From Shinisaurus crocodilurus (taxonomy: Eukaryota > Chordata > Lepidosauria > Squamata > Shinisauridae): 64,000 nucleotides of DNA. The position numbers and the translations under genes are program-made. How positions within the stretch are numbered: the stretch's first letter is position 1; each line of letters begins with the position of its first letter. The notes beneath the pieces are model-generated. The model did not search any database. It was not told where the DNA came from and saw only the letters and a program-made list of their open reading frames with translations. Shown one piece after another: positions 54,503-64,000 of the stretch. The stretch lies in assembly GCA_021292165.1 (NCBI GenBank), contig CM037880.1:135720564-135784563 (forward strand). The letters run 5' to 3'.

Positions 54503-54871
54503 GTTCAGAGGAGGGCAACAAGGATGATAAAGGGACTGGAAACAAGGCCCTATGAGGAGAGACTGAAAGAACTGGGCATGTTTAGCCTTCAGAAGAGGAG
54601 ACTGAGGGGAGATATGATCGCACTCTTCCAGTACTTGAAGGGATGTCACACAGAGGAGGGCCAGGATCTCTTCTCGATCATCCCAGTTTGCAGGGCACGG
54701 AATAATGGGCTCAAGTTACAGGAAGCTAGATTCCACCTAAACATCAGGAAAAATTTCCTGACTGTCAGAGCAATAAGACAATGGAACCAACTACCTAGGA
54801 AGGTGGTGGGATCTCCCAATCTGGAGGCATTCAAGGTGCAGCTGGACAGCCGTCTGTCAGGGATGCTTTGA
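54503..54871 (+). pseudogene. CR1 ORF2 C-terminal fragment
   Basis: Encodes the terminal region of CR1 ORF2 (RATRMIKGLETRPYEERLKE, DMIALFQYLKGC, FHLNIRKNFLTVRAIRQWNQ) with no internal stop. The upstream residues in this frame are chance extension beyond the 5' truncation. Endonuclease and RT domains are missing. Confidence 0.85.
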
Positions 54872-54953
54872 CCTGGATTCCTGCATTGAGCAGGGGGTTG
54901 GACTCGATGGCCTTGTAGGCCCCTTCCAACTCTACTTTTCTATGATTCTATGA
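54503..54953 (+). mobile_element. CR1: CR1 LINE 3' end, 5'-truncated
   Basis: Same subfamily as the main CR1. It begins at GGTTCAGAGGAGGGCAACAA and ends with CTATGATTCTATGA tail units (54939-54952). The coding part from RVQRRATRM to SRLSGML is open over about 120 codons and keeps Trp in RAIRQWNQLP, a stop in the main copy. The stop TGA (54869-54871) depends on an extra T relative to the main copy. Confidence 0.9.
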
Positions 54954-57155
54954 CCCTTTAATTTTAAACAGAAACATGACAATTTACACATGGAGTGCAC
55001 CCTTCATAACTGACACAGTGTGCATGTATTTTGAATGTGTGCCACTGTGGAATGTGAGAAGTTGTCATAAGAGCATGCTATTGTGAGTAGAAGGACTTTG
55101 GGTGTGGTGATTTCCTTGCACAGTCCCTGACACCCAAGAATCCTCCTTAACATTGGGTCTGGGGAGAAAATAAAGGATAAGGAGCAGATAATCAGCAGCC
55201 ATTGTTAGGTAACTGTATTTCATCCTTTCCCCCATTCCACAGATGAATGAAGGGACCAGTACCATTTTAGAGGAAGTACTTGAATAGGTGCTTCTTTCCC
55301 ATCCCACCTGGCTCAGGTTTTAGGAACATCAGTATACATCAAGGAGGTTGCCATTTGAGTTATTTTAACCCTAGTGTTTGGAACAGGGAAGCATGCATCA
55401 GGACTATAAGATTTTGATGCATTTATTGGGAAAACAAGGGCAGAATATGATTCTCCCCCCTCTCATGTGAATGGAAAAGATGCTCTCTTTGTCTTTGTTG
55501 ATGCAATGAACATAAACCAGCCCTTAACCTATTTGTGTGTGTCTGTACATTTAGCTTTCTGCAGCTGAGAGGCATAGCACAGGCCTTGGTAAAGTCTGAT
55601 CCAAGAGTCTAGGTATCTATTTGGGTTAGTAAGTAGTGTGGCATATATAACAATTCTCCTTCATTCTCAAGTATTATCACCTCCAGTCCATTATACTGCC
55701 CCGTATCATCTGTTGCTAGCAGCCTGGGAACCCAGTCACAACTAACTTGTGTCACTGTTTAGGAAGTATTTTCATTAAGACAGTATCTTATATAGTAATA
55801 CCCTACATATAATTCATTCTCAGAGTATCCTTATATAGCCAAAATAACACCTTCCACACACAAGAGGGAGGTAGCAGCGGGCTTGGGAGAAGCTCATGTT
55901 TTACAGAAGTTTGAAAAACAACAACACCTTCAGTGAAAAAACCCTTGGTGTGACCCAAAAGAGCCTAAAGGGCACTAAGCATGCTCAGTAGCCAGGGAAG
56001 GCTGAGTGAGTGTTAAGAGGGGAAAAACAAGTGGTGGGAATGGCAAATGAAATGGAATACCCTGAAAGCTGGCGTGGGTGGGTGACTGCCTTGCTTGCTG
56101 GTATCCTGAACTTGAGCATGTTGCAGGTCACACTTGTTGTATCTAAAAAAAAATTAAAATTTTGTGTGTGTGTGTGTTTCTTCCTCAAAGATGTCTCACT
56201 TGAAGAGGTTCTGTACTAGTGCAGCTTGTTGTATTCATCTCCTAAGATACTCCCCTTTTGTCTTTTGATGCATAAGATGGATGGACTGGGCAGAGTAGCT
56301 AATGCAGTCGGTGTTAGGGTTGTTGCCAGACATTTTTCACAAAGTAGTGCCATTTCCTTTACTAAATGTCATGTGTCTTATGTAAGCATTATTCAGGAAG
56401 TACTGTTAACATAGGGGGGTAAGCGTAAAAATGTTCAGTGCTGTAGAAGAGCTGTTTTTCCCTTTTAAATCACACAAGGAAAATGTCTGAACCCAAGCTG
56501 TGTTGGAGGGGAAGAGTAGCCATTTAGCTCCCCTCTCCTTAGATCTTCTGCCACCTCTAAGGTAATAACTTTCATTTGGAGCCAAGTTTTTCTATCAGCA
56601 TTCAAAGACGGGGAGATGTGCCATAGGTTGTGTATGTGAAAAGTATTGCCAGTAGGTTTGGAAGGAAAGACCGCTGTGTAAAGAGAACATGTCCAAGAAT
56701 GTTTATTATTCTAATGTGATTAATGGGGGAAGACGACAGTGAACAGTGATTGTTTTTTTTATGATGGAAGTCCAAATGAATTTAATTTAAAAGTAAATCC
56801 TCATCTCTCTGTATGCAAGTCCAAGCAATTGTAGCCTGATCTCAGATGGGAAAATGGTGTATGTTTCCAAATCTCTTTTATGCTCCTCAGGTTCATGTCT
56901 GTGCTTGAAAGAATGCAGATAAATACCCAGGCCTTCTGTAGCTCTCTTGTCCATAGGGCAGGGCTATGTGTACTCTGCACTTAAAATAAATTCTTTGCCA
57001 AGAAAAAGCTGAATTCTTTACAAAGAATGCAAATTTGCACATACTTTCTTTAGCTTGCATAATTTGTTTTTCTGTTAGTGAGCTATGCTTAAGCCCTAGC
57101 CCCTGTCCTTCTGGAAATTCTAGAGATGGCTACTTTGGCTTTCAGATATTCCCAA
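54954..57155. other. Non-coding stretch, nothing recognised
   Basis: A short GT tract (56162-56176) and an A-rich run (56141-56155) only. No repeat boundary and no exon with splice context. Confidence 0.4.
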
Positions 57156-57157
57156 CA

Positions 57158-57412
57158 TAAGAACATAAGAGTGATGCTGGATCAGATCAAGGGTCCATCT
57201 AGTCCACTGTTCTGTTCACACAGTGGCCAGCGAGCTGCCCTCAGGAAACTGACAAGCAGGATATGAGTTCAACAGCACCCTCCCGCCCATGTTCCCAGAA
57301 CTGGTGCTGTGTGAAGAAGTACTTTTATCTGTCCTGAATCTCCCACCATTCACCTTCATGGGATGATCTTGGGTTCTAGTATGAGAGTGGTGTATTCCCA
57401 TACACTTCAAAG
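57158..57412 (-). mobile_element. CR1/L3-like LINE 3' end with internal deletion
   Basis: AACATAAGAGTGATGCTGGA, CTAGTCCACTGTTCTGTTCA, CAGGATATGAGTTCAACAGC match the 8.6-kb copy. Then GTGCTGTGTGAAGAAGTACT follows directly, so about 200 nt between are absent. Confidence 0.78.
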
Positions 57413-57424
57413 GTTATGACCCAG

Positions 57425-57668
57425 CTCACATTTTTACTGCTGCCCACTGTGGCTTGTTTTAGCCATGGTGAGCCATGGCGTGTGCTGGCCAAATTTTGAA
57501 TAGTCAAGCCGTGGCTTCAGCTTGTCATGTCATCCAAACCTGGGGTCTGGGGGTTATGCAAGGGTCTGTTGTTGGGTTATGCAAGGGTTGTTTAACACTC
57601 ACGTAAGCCACGGTACCTGGGTTTGGACGACAGGACATACCATGGCTTGAATATTCAAAATGGTCCCT
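57425..57668. mobile_element. Palindromic MITE
   Basis: Arms CCAAATTTTGAATAGTCAAG...CATCCAAACCTGG (57489-57543) and ACCTGGGTTTGGACGACAGG...CAAGCCATGG...CATTTTG (57616-57663) pair; the left flank has TAGCCATGGTGAGCCATGG. GGTCTGTTGTTGGGTTATGC is repeated in the loop (57561-57590). Confidence 0.65.
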
Positions 57669-60028
57669 GGTGTTGCTCCTGAGCAGAATCTGAATCCTTC
57701 CCCCACTCTTGTATTCATTATTTTCATAGTTGCTGTGTGATTATGGGTGGGCTAGATGTAGAGATTCCCCGCTTCATTTCATACAACTTTTCCATTCATT
57801 TTTATATTTGGTGAATCAACTTTTTAACAGGGGTACAAAGGGCAGATGCCCAGAAGTAATTTAGCAGATACGATCACAGGAACTCATCTGTGCGAGTTGG
57901 CTGACATTACAAATTGCAGTTGAGACTGCAGTAAATGCCAAGTTTTCTCTGAATCAGGGTAGTTACTGTTTCCAGAGGAGCCTTCAAGGACAAGTGTGAA
58001 ACTCGGGTCACTATCTCTTAGAAACAGACATTGTCAGACCAACACAAAAAAACAATGTATGTAACTTTATTTGAAAGTGAAAACAAGCTTCTCACATGAC
58101 TCAACACTGTAGCTGGTTGTTGTGGTCCAATGCTAGCGCTGGGTCAGAAAGTCATCACAATTCTTACTCACCTCAGGGCACCAAGCACAGTCCAAGGCTT
58201 ACCCCCCCCCCCACTTTTCCTTACTAGGAAAGCTGGTAACCACCCCCACCCTCCACCCCCATAGCTAATGTGTGGCATTAGGTGAACATAAACTAGCTGA
58301 CAGTGGCTAGAACAGGGTCTAATAGGGAGAGTGGGCAGCGGGATGAGGTTTCCAGTCCACATTACATAATACACCCTTCTCCTTTCAGACCAGGAGGAGT
58401 GGAGGAAGTGGAGTGGAAAGCACAAAGCAGAATGGGAAGCACTAAGTAGCAAAGAGAGAAGGAGCAAAGATGCCAGGGCAAATGTGGCCACTGCCTTTTC
58501 CCTTGCCCAGACAGAACATCTCTAGGGGTTCCCCGTGGTGGTCACCTGCGTTGACTGTCTTACACCAGACAAGAGCCCTCCACCTCTGTGGTTGAAGGCA
58601 AGACTGTTGTGTGCCCCCCCCCCCCAGCTGGGAAAGGAACTGCAAGGAGCTGCCTTCACTTTCATATCTTTTACTTTGTATTGTTTTCCCCATCAGGTGG
58701 GTGTTCAAACTTCAATCCCCTTCTTAATAAAAGAGCAGAGGTCTAACTCTGCTGGGTTCTAAAGATCAGAATCACCCTGGAGGGTGAGACCCCATAAAAA
58801 TGAGTCCTACATTAACTCCAGGTGATGGCTGAAGCCTTGCCCAATAACAGTAATCTTTCCCTTATTTGTCTGTTGTTCTTGAGAAGTTTAAATCTACTAA
58901 GTTTGTCTTGGTCATGTCACTTGTAGTATATATTGATGCACTGAAGCAGTATTGGGCTAAGTATACTGCTTCCTATCATTGTACTTGATCAGCCCAAGTG
59001 TTTTTATTGGATATACAAAGCATCAACAATGCTCCATATATACTGCATCTTGACTTCTTGATTCTGTAGTGTAGGCAGCACTGGGCCATTTTCTAAAGTT
59101 TCTTTTCGATTTTGGCAAGTGGTTACAGTGGGCATATAGAGTTTAAATCAGTTCATTACTGAGATGTTTGTGAAGTACTCTGAACACTTGTATTTTTACT
59201 ATGTATTTTTCTATGTACTATGTATTTTTCATAGTAAATGTATTTACTATGTAATACATTTCACTATGTATTTTTACATAGTGAAATACACTATGTAAAT
59301 TTTCCTCCTCCTACCCCCTTTCAACCAGGGGCCAACCTTTAGCCTTCCAACTTTGTACTAGTAAAATACAGCAAATTACAGCCACCCAGGCCTCAAACAA
59401 CATCAGTGTGTGCGGTACAAGCTCCAACTTTGTAGGTTTTCTGCATAGAGGACATTGCACAGAACTGCCAACATGGCTTCTAACATGTAAATGCACCTCT
59501 TAAGCCAATATTTTTGATGTCTATATGTGCACACATGACTTCAAAATATTCCAGAAACAGACTTGTTCTACTCAATAGTAGTTATTGATAGGCATTTGTA
59601 CAAAAATCTTGAGATGTTAGTGAGGTACTGAGGGTGCTTCCAGATCGAAGAATCCTATTGCTAACAATCCAAAGGTATTGTGAAGCTATTCCATCTTTTC
59701 TTCCTTCATATATTTTTTTTCTGGGAAAGCAGTGGGAAGCCCAAGAGGACTACAAACGGAAGAGAATGTTGTCATCTGGACTCCCCATAAAATTCCATGG
59801 AATAGACAATGCTGTAGCACAATAAAGCCTTGTCTAGAAGCACCCATAGGCAGGCTGGAAAGGGCAAAGTATTGGGATTTTCTTTTGTTGTCTAATAGCC
59901 TTACCTGTAGGCTGTTGTTTTCCTTTCCTTTCATTTGCATTTACATAAGTATATGATATATATTTGGTCCTGTTTTAGCTACTGAAAAGAAGTCGCTAAA
60001 TAATAATAGCTATATAATTAAAAAAAAC
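57669..60028. other. Non-coding stretch with AT palindrome
   Basis: C runs at 58203-58213 and 58614-58625. Between 59195 and 59300 ACTATGTATTTTT/ATTTTTCATAGTAAA units recur in both orientations. No repeat end or exon recognised elsewhere. Confidence 0.4.
59195..59300. repeat. Palindromic AT-rich tandem (CTATGTATTTT units)
   Basis: Direct and inverted copies of ACTATGTATTTTT and TTTACATAGTGAAATACAC alternate, for example TTTCACTATGTA (59258) against TACATAGTGAAA (59274). The tract can extrude as nested hairpins. Confidence 0.75.
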
Positions 60029-60032
60029 AATA

Positions 60033-60044
60033 GCATCGTCGTCG

Positions 60045-60091
<47 letters not shown>

Positions 60092-60194
60092 TGTCAGGGA
60101 TGCTTTGACCTGGATTCCTGCATTGAGCAGGGGGTTGGGCTCGATGGCCTTGTAGGCCCCTTCCAACTCTAGTTTTCTATGATTCTATTCTATG

Positions 60195-60236
<42 letters not shown>

Positions 60237-60240
60237 GTCA
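60033..60240. repeat. (ATC)n microsatellite interrupted by a CR1
   Basis: (GTC)(ATC)n at 60037-60091 resumes as (ATC)n at 60197-60236. The CR1 stub (60092-60196) separates the two blocks. Confidence 0.9.
60092..60196 (+). mobile_element. CR1: CR1 3' stub inside the microsatellite
   Basis: CTGTCAGGGATGCTTTGACC to TTCTATGATTCTATTCTATG is the last 105 bp of CR1, with the extra T (GCTTTGACC) found in the 54.5-kb copy. The tail ATG abuts ATC of the repeat. Extreme 5' truncation. Confidence 0.88.
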
Positions 60241-60255
60241 TCACTATATATATAT

Positions 60256-60777
60256 AATAATGTGAAGGACTGCCAGGAAAGTTTATTTAAGGTAAACAGA
60301 TGACAGTAAAAGGTGGGGAATGAGGGAAGAGGGAGAAAGGTGGGGAGACACTTTGGTACATACAAGTAGAGCTATAAAACAACAAAAGCTAGTTCCTTTA
60401 CCATATAAATACCTAAGCACTTACTCCTTCTGCTTAGGGGTTGGTCTTCATTAGGGCTGACCTCAGCTAAAGCCCTACTCCCGCGAAAGCGTGCAGACAA
60501 CAACAGCACCCAAAAGCCACAGCAGCAGTACAGATTCTTCCCCCCACCCCTCCTTTCAGTAGCCCAGGTGTCTTTAGCCAATCAGGATGAACTTCATCTG
60601 GGCCAGGCAGGGGAGGGGTGGCTCTTTGCCGCATTTGCATGCAAATAGCTGTGGCACCGGCCATCGAAGACATGGGAGACTCATGGGAGACTCTGCGGCG
60701 TCAGGAGCCATCAGAGAAACTATGTACATTTTGCATTTCCAGCCCCCAGCTGGGATTATACTTGTTTACACGTGAGG

Positions 60778-60811
<34 letters not shown>

Positions 60812-60846
60812 TGCAGGGAACTCTGATGCTTTTTCTCCACAAATAA
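60256..60846 (-). mobile_element. Solo LTR, copy 3 (581 bp), perfect 5-bp TSD
   Basis: Ends TGTGAAG (60261) and CTCCACA (60841) flanked by AATAA on both sides (60256-60260, 60842-60846). Relative to copy 2 about 158 bp are deleted between TGTGAAGGACTGCCA and GGAAAGTTTATTTAAGG, with CCA shared at the breakpoint. This removes the LTR's 3' part (R/U5 side). A (TG)n tract has expanded near the U3 end. Confidence 0.9.
60779..60811. repeat. (TG)n microsatellite in LTR copy 3
   Basis: About 15 TG units. In LTR copies 1 and 2 only a few CA/TG units are present here. Confidence 0.93.
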
Positions 60847-61106
60847 TAATGCCCATACAGAGCTTCCAGGGTACTTGGTGTTTACCTTGTGGTGTTTATG
60901 TGTGTAAGAGAAATTCTTGCTGCTCCACCATACCATTAGTCTCTGTCTTTCTTTGTACTTCACCCTTGGGAATAAGTCCAATATCTGACTTTACCCTTGG
61001 CAATAAGTTTCCGTAACAGCTGCCCTCTGAAGTATGCATAACTCTTCAGTTAAAGAGACGTCTTTGGGGTCTGTTGCCAGTGAAACTGACTATTCTCCTA
61101 GAGTGT
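60847..61106. other. Non-coding stretch, nothing recognised
   Basis: No repeat end or exon; leads into the hairpin at 61108. Confidence 0.4.
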
Positions 61107-61107
61107 C

Positions 61108-61174
61108 GGAGGCCAGCAAGCTTGGGGTAAGCCCCACCTCTGGGGCTGGGAAGGCCCCAAGCTTGCTGGCCTCC
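61108..61174. repeat. Perfect 20-bp hairpin with 27-nt loop
   Basis: GGAGGCCAGCAAGCTTGGGG (61108-61127) and its exact complement (61155-61174). The loop contains a second stem AGCCCCAC...GGGGCT. Flanking sequence (about 61076-61107 and 61175-61205) continues the pairing imperfectly (GTGAAACTGA / GAAATTCAC). No MITE ends seen. Confidence 0.88.
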
Positions 61175-61205
61175 TCCACTTGCGGAGAACTGAAATTCAC
61201 GATGA

Positions 61206-62440
61206 GTAGAAGAATTTCTGTTTCTTGTAAATTTACTCTCAGTTGTAGTGTGACACAACTAGCTGAATACTCCTCTTTACTTTGCAGTAAGCCTGCTAAT
61301 TTAAATTGAATTTAGGATTCCAATCTTAGACTGTATACTTAGTCCTTTGGAATCAGTAGGCTTCATTGTTCACAACTCAGGCAAAGACTGTGTTATACAT
61401 TGTATTTTATTTCAAAGAATTCATATTCTGCCTTTCCACTATTTGGCATCCAAAGTGGCTGTTGCCTTAAGATATATTTTCTTTCTTTACTCTTTTGGGT
61501 GTCTGTGTGTCTTTATTCTGCTACAGATCACAGCTTCAATGTAGATAGGTTGTTATTAATTGTGAAACTTTTAGATTTGAGCTATGAGGATTTATGATGA
61601 ACATGATGCCTCCTTATGTCAGAGAAATAAAACAATCTGTCTTGTAAAATTGTAAAGCCTGAATGGAAACATAGGGTACAAAAGGCAACAATTTTTCTCT
61701 CCTCTCCCATTTTAAATAGCCATTTTTTCCTGTCACACACAGGCTGCCAACTATTTTTTGTGGTAATAAAGGTCACCAGCAGTAATGTCTGGAGAATAAG
61801 TCGTGCTACATCTGCCATATGGAAATTCAATGCAGCATTTTACTGGTTGCTCTTAGACTGCTATTACTTGCCATACTTTTAACCCATATTTTTAAGCTGC
61901 TGGTAGGTTGCCTGATATAGACTTAGACTGATGACTAGATGTTACATCCCTGATTATGTGGCCATCTCAGGATTCCTTACTGCAGCATACCTGTGTGTGC
62001 TCTTCCTCACCAAAGAGACACATTTGAAACCATTCCTTTTCCTCTTATGTAACTGAGGAACTGGCTTAGTTCATTGCTACAGAATATTATTGCTTAGTTC
62101 TTTGTGTCTTGTGTGTTTAAATTTTCAAGTGGGGAACACCAGTTAGCAGTTTGGTTCTTGTACCTTCATTTTTTTGTATAAAATTAATGTGATAGTATGC
62201 AGGTATATGAGGAACTGCCCTCTAGCTTAGTCCCAAGTAAGTGTGCACAGGATTGCTGCCTAAATATGTATATATTTTAGCACTCCCATATATGGTAACT
62301 ACTTTCTTGTAACCTTCAAGACTTTTAATTATGGACTTGGGCACAATACTTACATCGCAGAAGTTATGCAGGGCAGAAACTTCTGTTTTTGAAAAATGAA
62401 CCTGCATGTCTTAAGAACTGCCTGCCCATATGACCCTGCC
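61206..62440. other. Non-coding stretch, nothing firm
   Basis: TCATATTCTGCCTTTCCAC (61421) may be an L2-tail remnant and TTAGTCCCAAGTAAGTGTGC (62226) a MITE-end remnant. No exon. Confidence 0.4.
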
Positions 62441-62449
62441 CATAATCTG

Positions 62450-62625
62450 AGATCTGCGTCGGAGATCCTGATCATGTGCTCATCAGTAAATCAGGTGAGT
62501 GAGCTCAAGAGACAAAGCCTTTTCAGTAGTGGCCCTGCAACTGTTAAGATTCACTTGGCCTCTTATGGCATTCAAGAAAGACTTAAACACATATATTTTT
62601 AGTACTGCTTTTCCTTAAGTTAATG
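62450..62625 (+). mobile_element. L2-like LINE 3' fragment, weak
   Basis: GACAAAGCCTTTTCAGTAGT, GGCCCTGCAACTGTTAAGAT and TTCAAGAAAGACTTAAACAC are in the order of the L2 FSV(V/A)AP...FKxxLKT region. Diverged; moderate support only. Confidence 0.5.
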
Positions 62626-63340
62626 TGATCTAAAGCAACAATAGATGGACTTCAGGCTTGGCGAATTACTTTGGTTTTTTTTACCAGAACCCTGAGTTCC
62701 ATCAACCAGAGTCAGATGCAAAATACTGGCTCAGGAGAGGCAGAAAATACTTTTAGGATTAATGAACAAGGATGCCTCTGAGCACATGCTCAGCCCAGGA
62801 TATTTTTTAGGACCAGAACTGAGTTCGCAGTCTAGTCCCACAGATATCCAGTCCTGCTTACTCCCACCAACCAAGCTTTCTTCCATCTCTACACTTGATT
62901 TAGATGAGAGGGGGAACCATTTTTGTTGATGATGTGTTTAAACAATTGCGAGTCAGAAACCCTTGATGATTTACTGCAAAGATCGGCCTTCTGTCTACCT
63001 CTGCTCTAAAGTAGTTATCTCATTCCTCTATTTAATGTGTCCCCTTTATACTTACATATTCTGTCTAATGTTCCATTTCCACTTTGTGTGTTTTGCTTTG
63101 TGAGGACATTGCTCTGAAAAGTGACTAATAAATAATTGGAGTAAATAAATAAATATCCTGTATGCATGTTGATTTGCATCAATTTCTAAAACTTCATGTG
63201 GAATACATCTTCTTTGTCTTGCTAATAAAATAAGCTCTCTACATGCTTCAGAAGAAGCATGTGGAAGTTGTGTGCAAGCATGTGTAAACATAAGACTCAA
63301 GGTTCTGGGGTTCAGAACTGTGTGTTTGACCTTATTCGCA
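62626..63340. other. Non-coding stretch, nothing recognised
   Basis: A (TAAA)n-like run lies at 63124-63153. No repeat end or exon. Confidence 0.4.
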
Positions 63341-63341
63341 T

Positions 63342-63528
63342 GATCAAAATAAGCCACTGTGGCTTATTTAAATCACAGTGTATGCTGGGCGCATGCAGGG
63401 CACAGTTTCCATAATCACAAACCTGGGCGCAGCTTGTGTTGTCCAAACCCAGGCGGCATGGCTTGATGGAGGGGGAAACAACCCTCCTCCTATAACCCTA
63501 CAACAGCCAACAGTGGCCTATTTTGATC
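63342..63528. mobile_element. MITE with GATCAAAATAAGCCACTGT ends
   Basis: GATCAAAATAAGCCACTGT (63342-63360) and ACAGTGGCCTATTTTGATC (63510-63528) are inverted with one mismatch. AAATAAGCCAC/GTGGCTTATTT also forms a local palindrome (63348-63371), like that at 31.06 kb. Non-coding. Confidence 0.72.
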
Positions 63529-63561
63529 TTGCTGACCGACTCCACGTGTGTCTCTGTCAGT

Positions 63562-63566
63562 CTACA

Positions 63567-63609
<43 letters not shown>
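63562..63609. repeat. (CA)n microsatellite
   Basis: Starts ACGCACATACACAC and continues as about 20 CA units. Confidence 0.95.
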
Positions 63610-63611
<2 letters not shown>

Positions 63612-63948
63612 CAGGTTACTCCAGTACCTTTTTGCTGTGTAGTTATTAGTTTATCATAATTCTATGCTAACCAAAAATGCTACTGTTGCATATAGATTTT
63701 AAATGCGCTTGCCCAGAAGTAAATCCCACAGAATACTTTCTAGTAAGTGAGCTAAGGATTACACCCTTCCTATGCAATGTTGATCAACCATCCTCTTGTC
63801 ATTGAAGTGGGGGAGGGAGGCTTTGTATTTATCATGGCTCCCGGAATCCATGAGTAATTGCTGTGTTAAACAGTTAAAGTGTAAAAGGTGCACTCACTGG
63901 GGAGCCACAATTGATTAGTGTGTTAACTCAGTTTTTAAAGAAGCTTAA

Positions 63949-63978
63949 TGCCTTTCTTTTCTCTTTTGCTTTCTTAGC
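63949..63978 (+). other. Candidate 3' splice site near the window end
   Basis: A pyrimidine-rich tract CCTTTCTTTTCTCTTTTGCT ends in TTCTTAG at 63978. The remaining 22 bases are open in only one frame (HNYIVFH), with stops in the other two. This is consistent with a plus-strand exon starting at 63979, but the sequence is too short to test or name. Chance occurrence is possible. Confidence 0.4.
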
Positions 63979-64000
63979 ATAATTATATAGTCTTCCATCA

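Noticed and set aside
60030..60240. (ATC)n blocks as a CRISPR-like array
   Set aside because: Repeats are trinucleotide without spacers, and the only intervening unit is a CR1 3' end.

Overview
The window looks like vertebrate nuclear DNA, most likely from a squamate reptile (lizard). The evidence is its repeats: CR1, L3-like, L2 and L1 LINEs side by side, a tRNA-Ala-headed SINE and a MIR-like CORE-SINE of the kind seen in squamates, many hAT, Tigger and Harbinger-like miniature transposons, solo LTRs, and abundant (CA)n, (ATC)n and (ATT)n microsatellites. There is no bacterial-style gene organisation, CRISPR array or operon. I found no host protein-coding exon I can name, so the region reads as intergenic or long-intron sequence. 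The only host-gene hint is a strong 3' splice-site-like sequence in the last 50 bases.

The most substantial coding feature is a near full-length CR1 retrotransposon on the minus strand (about 14226-18565). It has ORF1 (zinc-finger N-terminus plus SGNH esterase) and ORF2 (APE endonuclease plus reverse transcriptase). Both lie in one reading frame, separated by one TGA and 24 nt, and are damaged only by point nonsense mutations. Smaller pieces of CR1, L3-like, L2, L1 and another LINE with a C-terminal C2H2 motif are scattered through the window.

Layout. 0-3 kb: a Tigger-like MITE and a 1.5-kb hAT element with a long internal hairpin. 4-8 kb: a nest in which a palindromic MITE carries an L1 and a 1.6-kb hAT, and the hAT carries a SINE. 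8-10 kb: L3-like LINE interrupted by a hAT MITE, then a 5S rRNA-headed SINE. 13-18.6 kb: hAT MITE and the CR1. 20-25 kb: MITEs and a 136-bp minisatellite. 26.5-28.2 kb: solo LTR and L2. 29-32 kb: Harbinger-like MITEs, L1 with a perfect 16-bp target duplication, L2, second 5S-headed SINE. 35-41 kb: MITEs, microsatellites, L2, second LTR, Tigger-like MITE. 44-50.4 kb: L2/CR1, the C2H2-tailed LINE, tRNA-Ala SINE, hAT MITE, third 5S-headed SINE. 50.8-57.7 kb: MITEs, hAT, L3-like and CR1. 60-64 kb: CR1 stub inside an (ATC)n tract, third LTR, a perfect hairpin, an MITE and (CA)n.

The best candidate for something not commonly described is a SINE family (3 copies) with a 5S rRNA-derived head, including the internal promoter region, joined to a CR1 3' tail. 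This suggests a Pol III SINE mobilised by the CR1 machinery that is present in the same window. All family names and clade assignments are from reading the sequence and were not checked against a repeat library.
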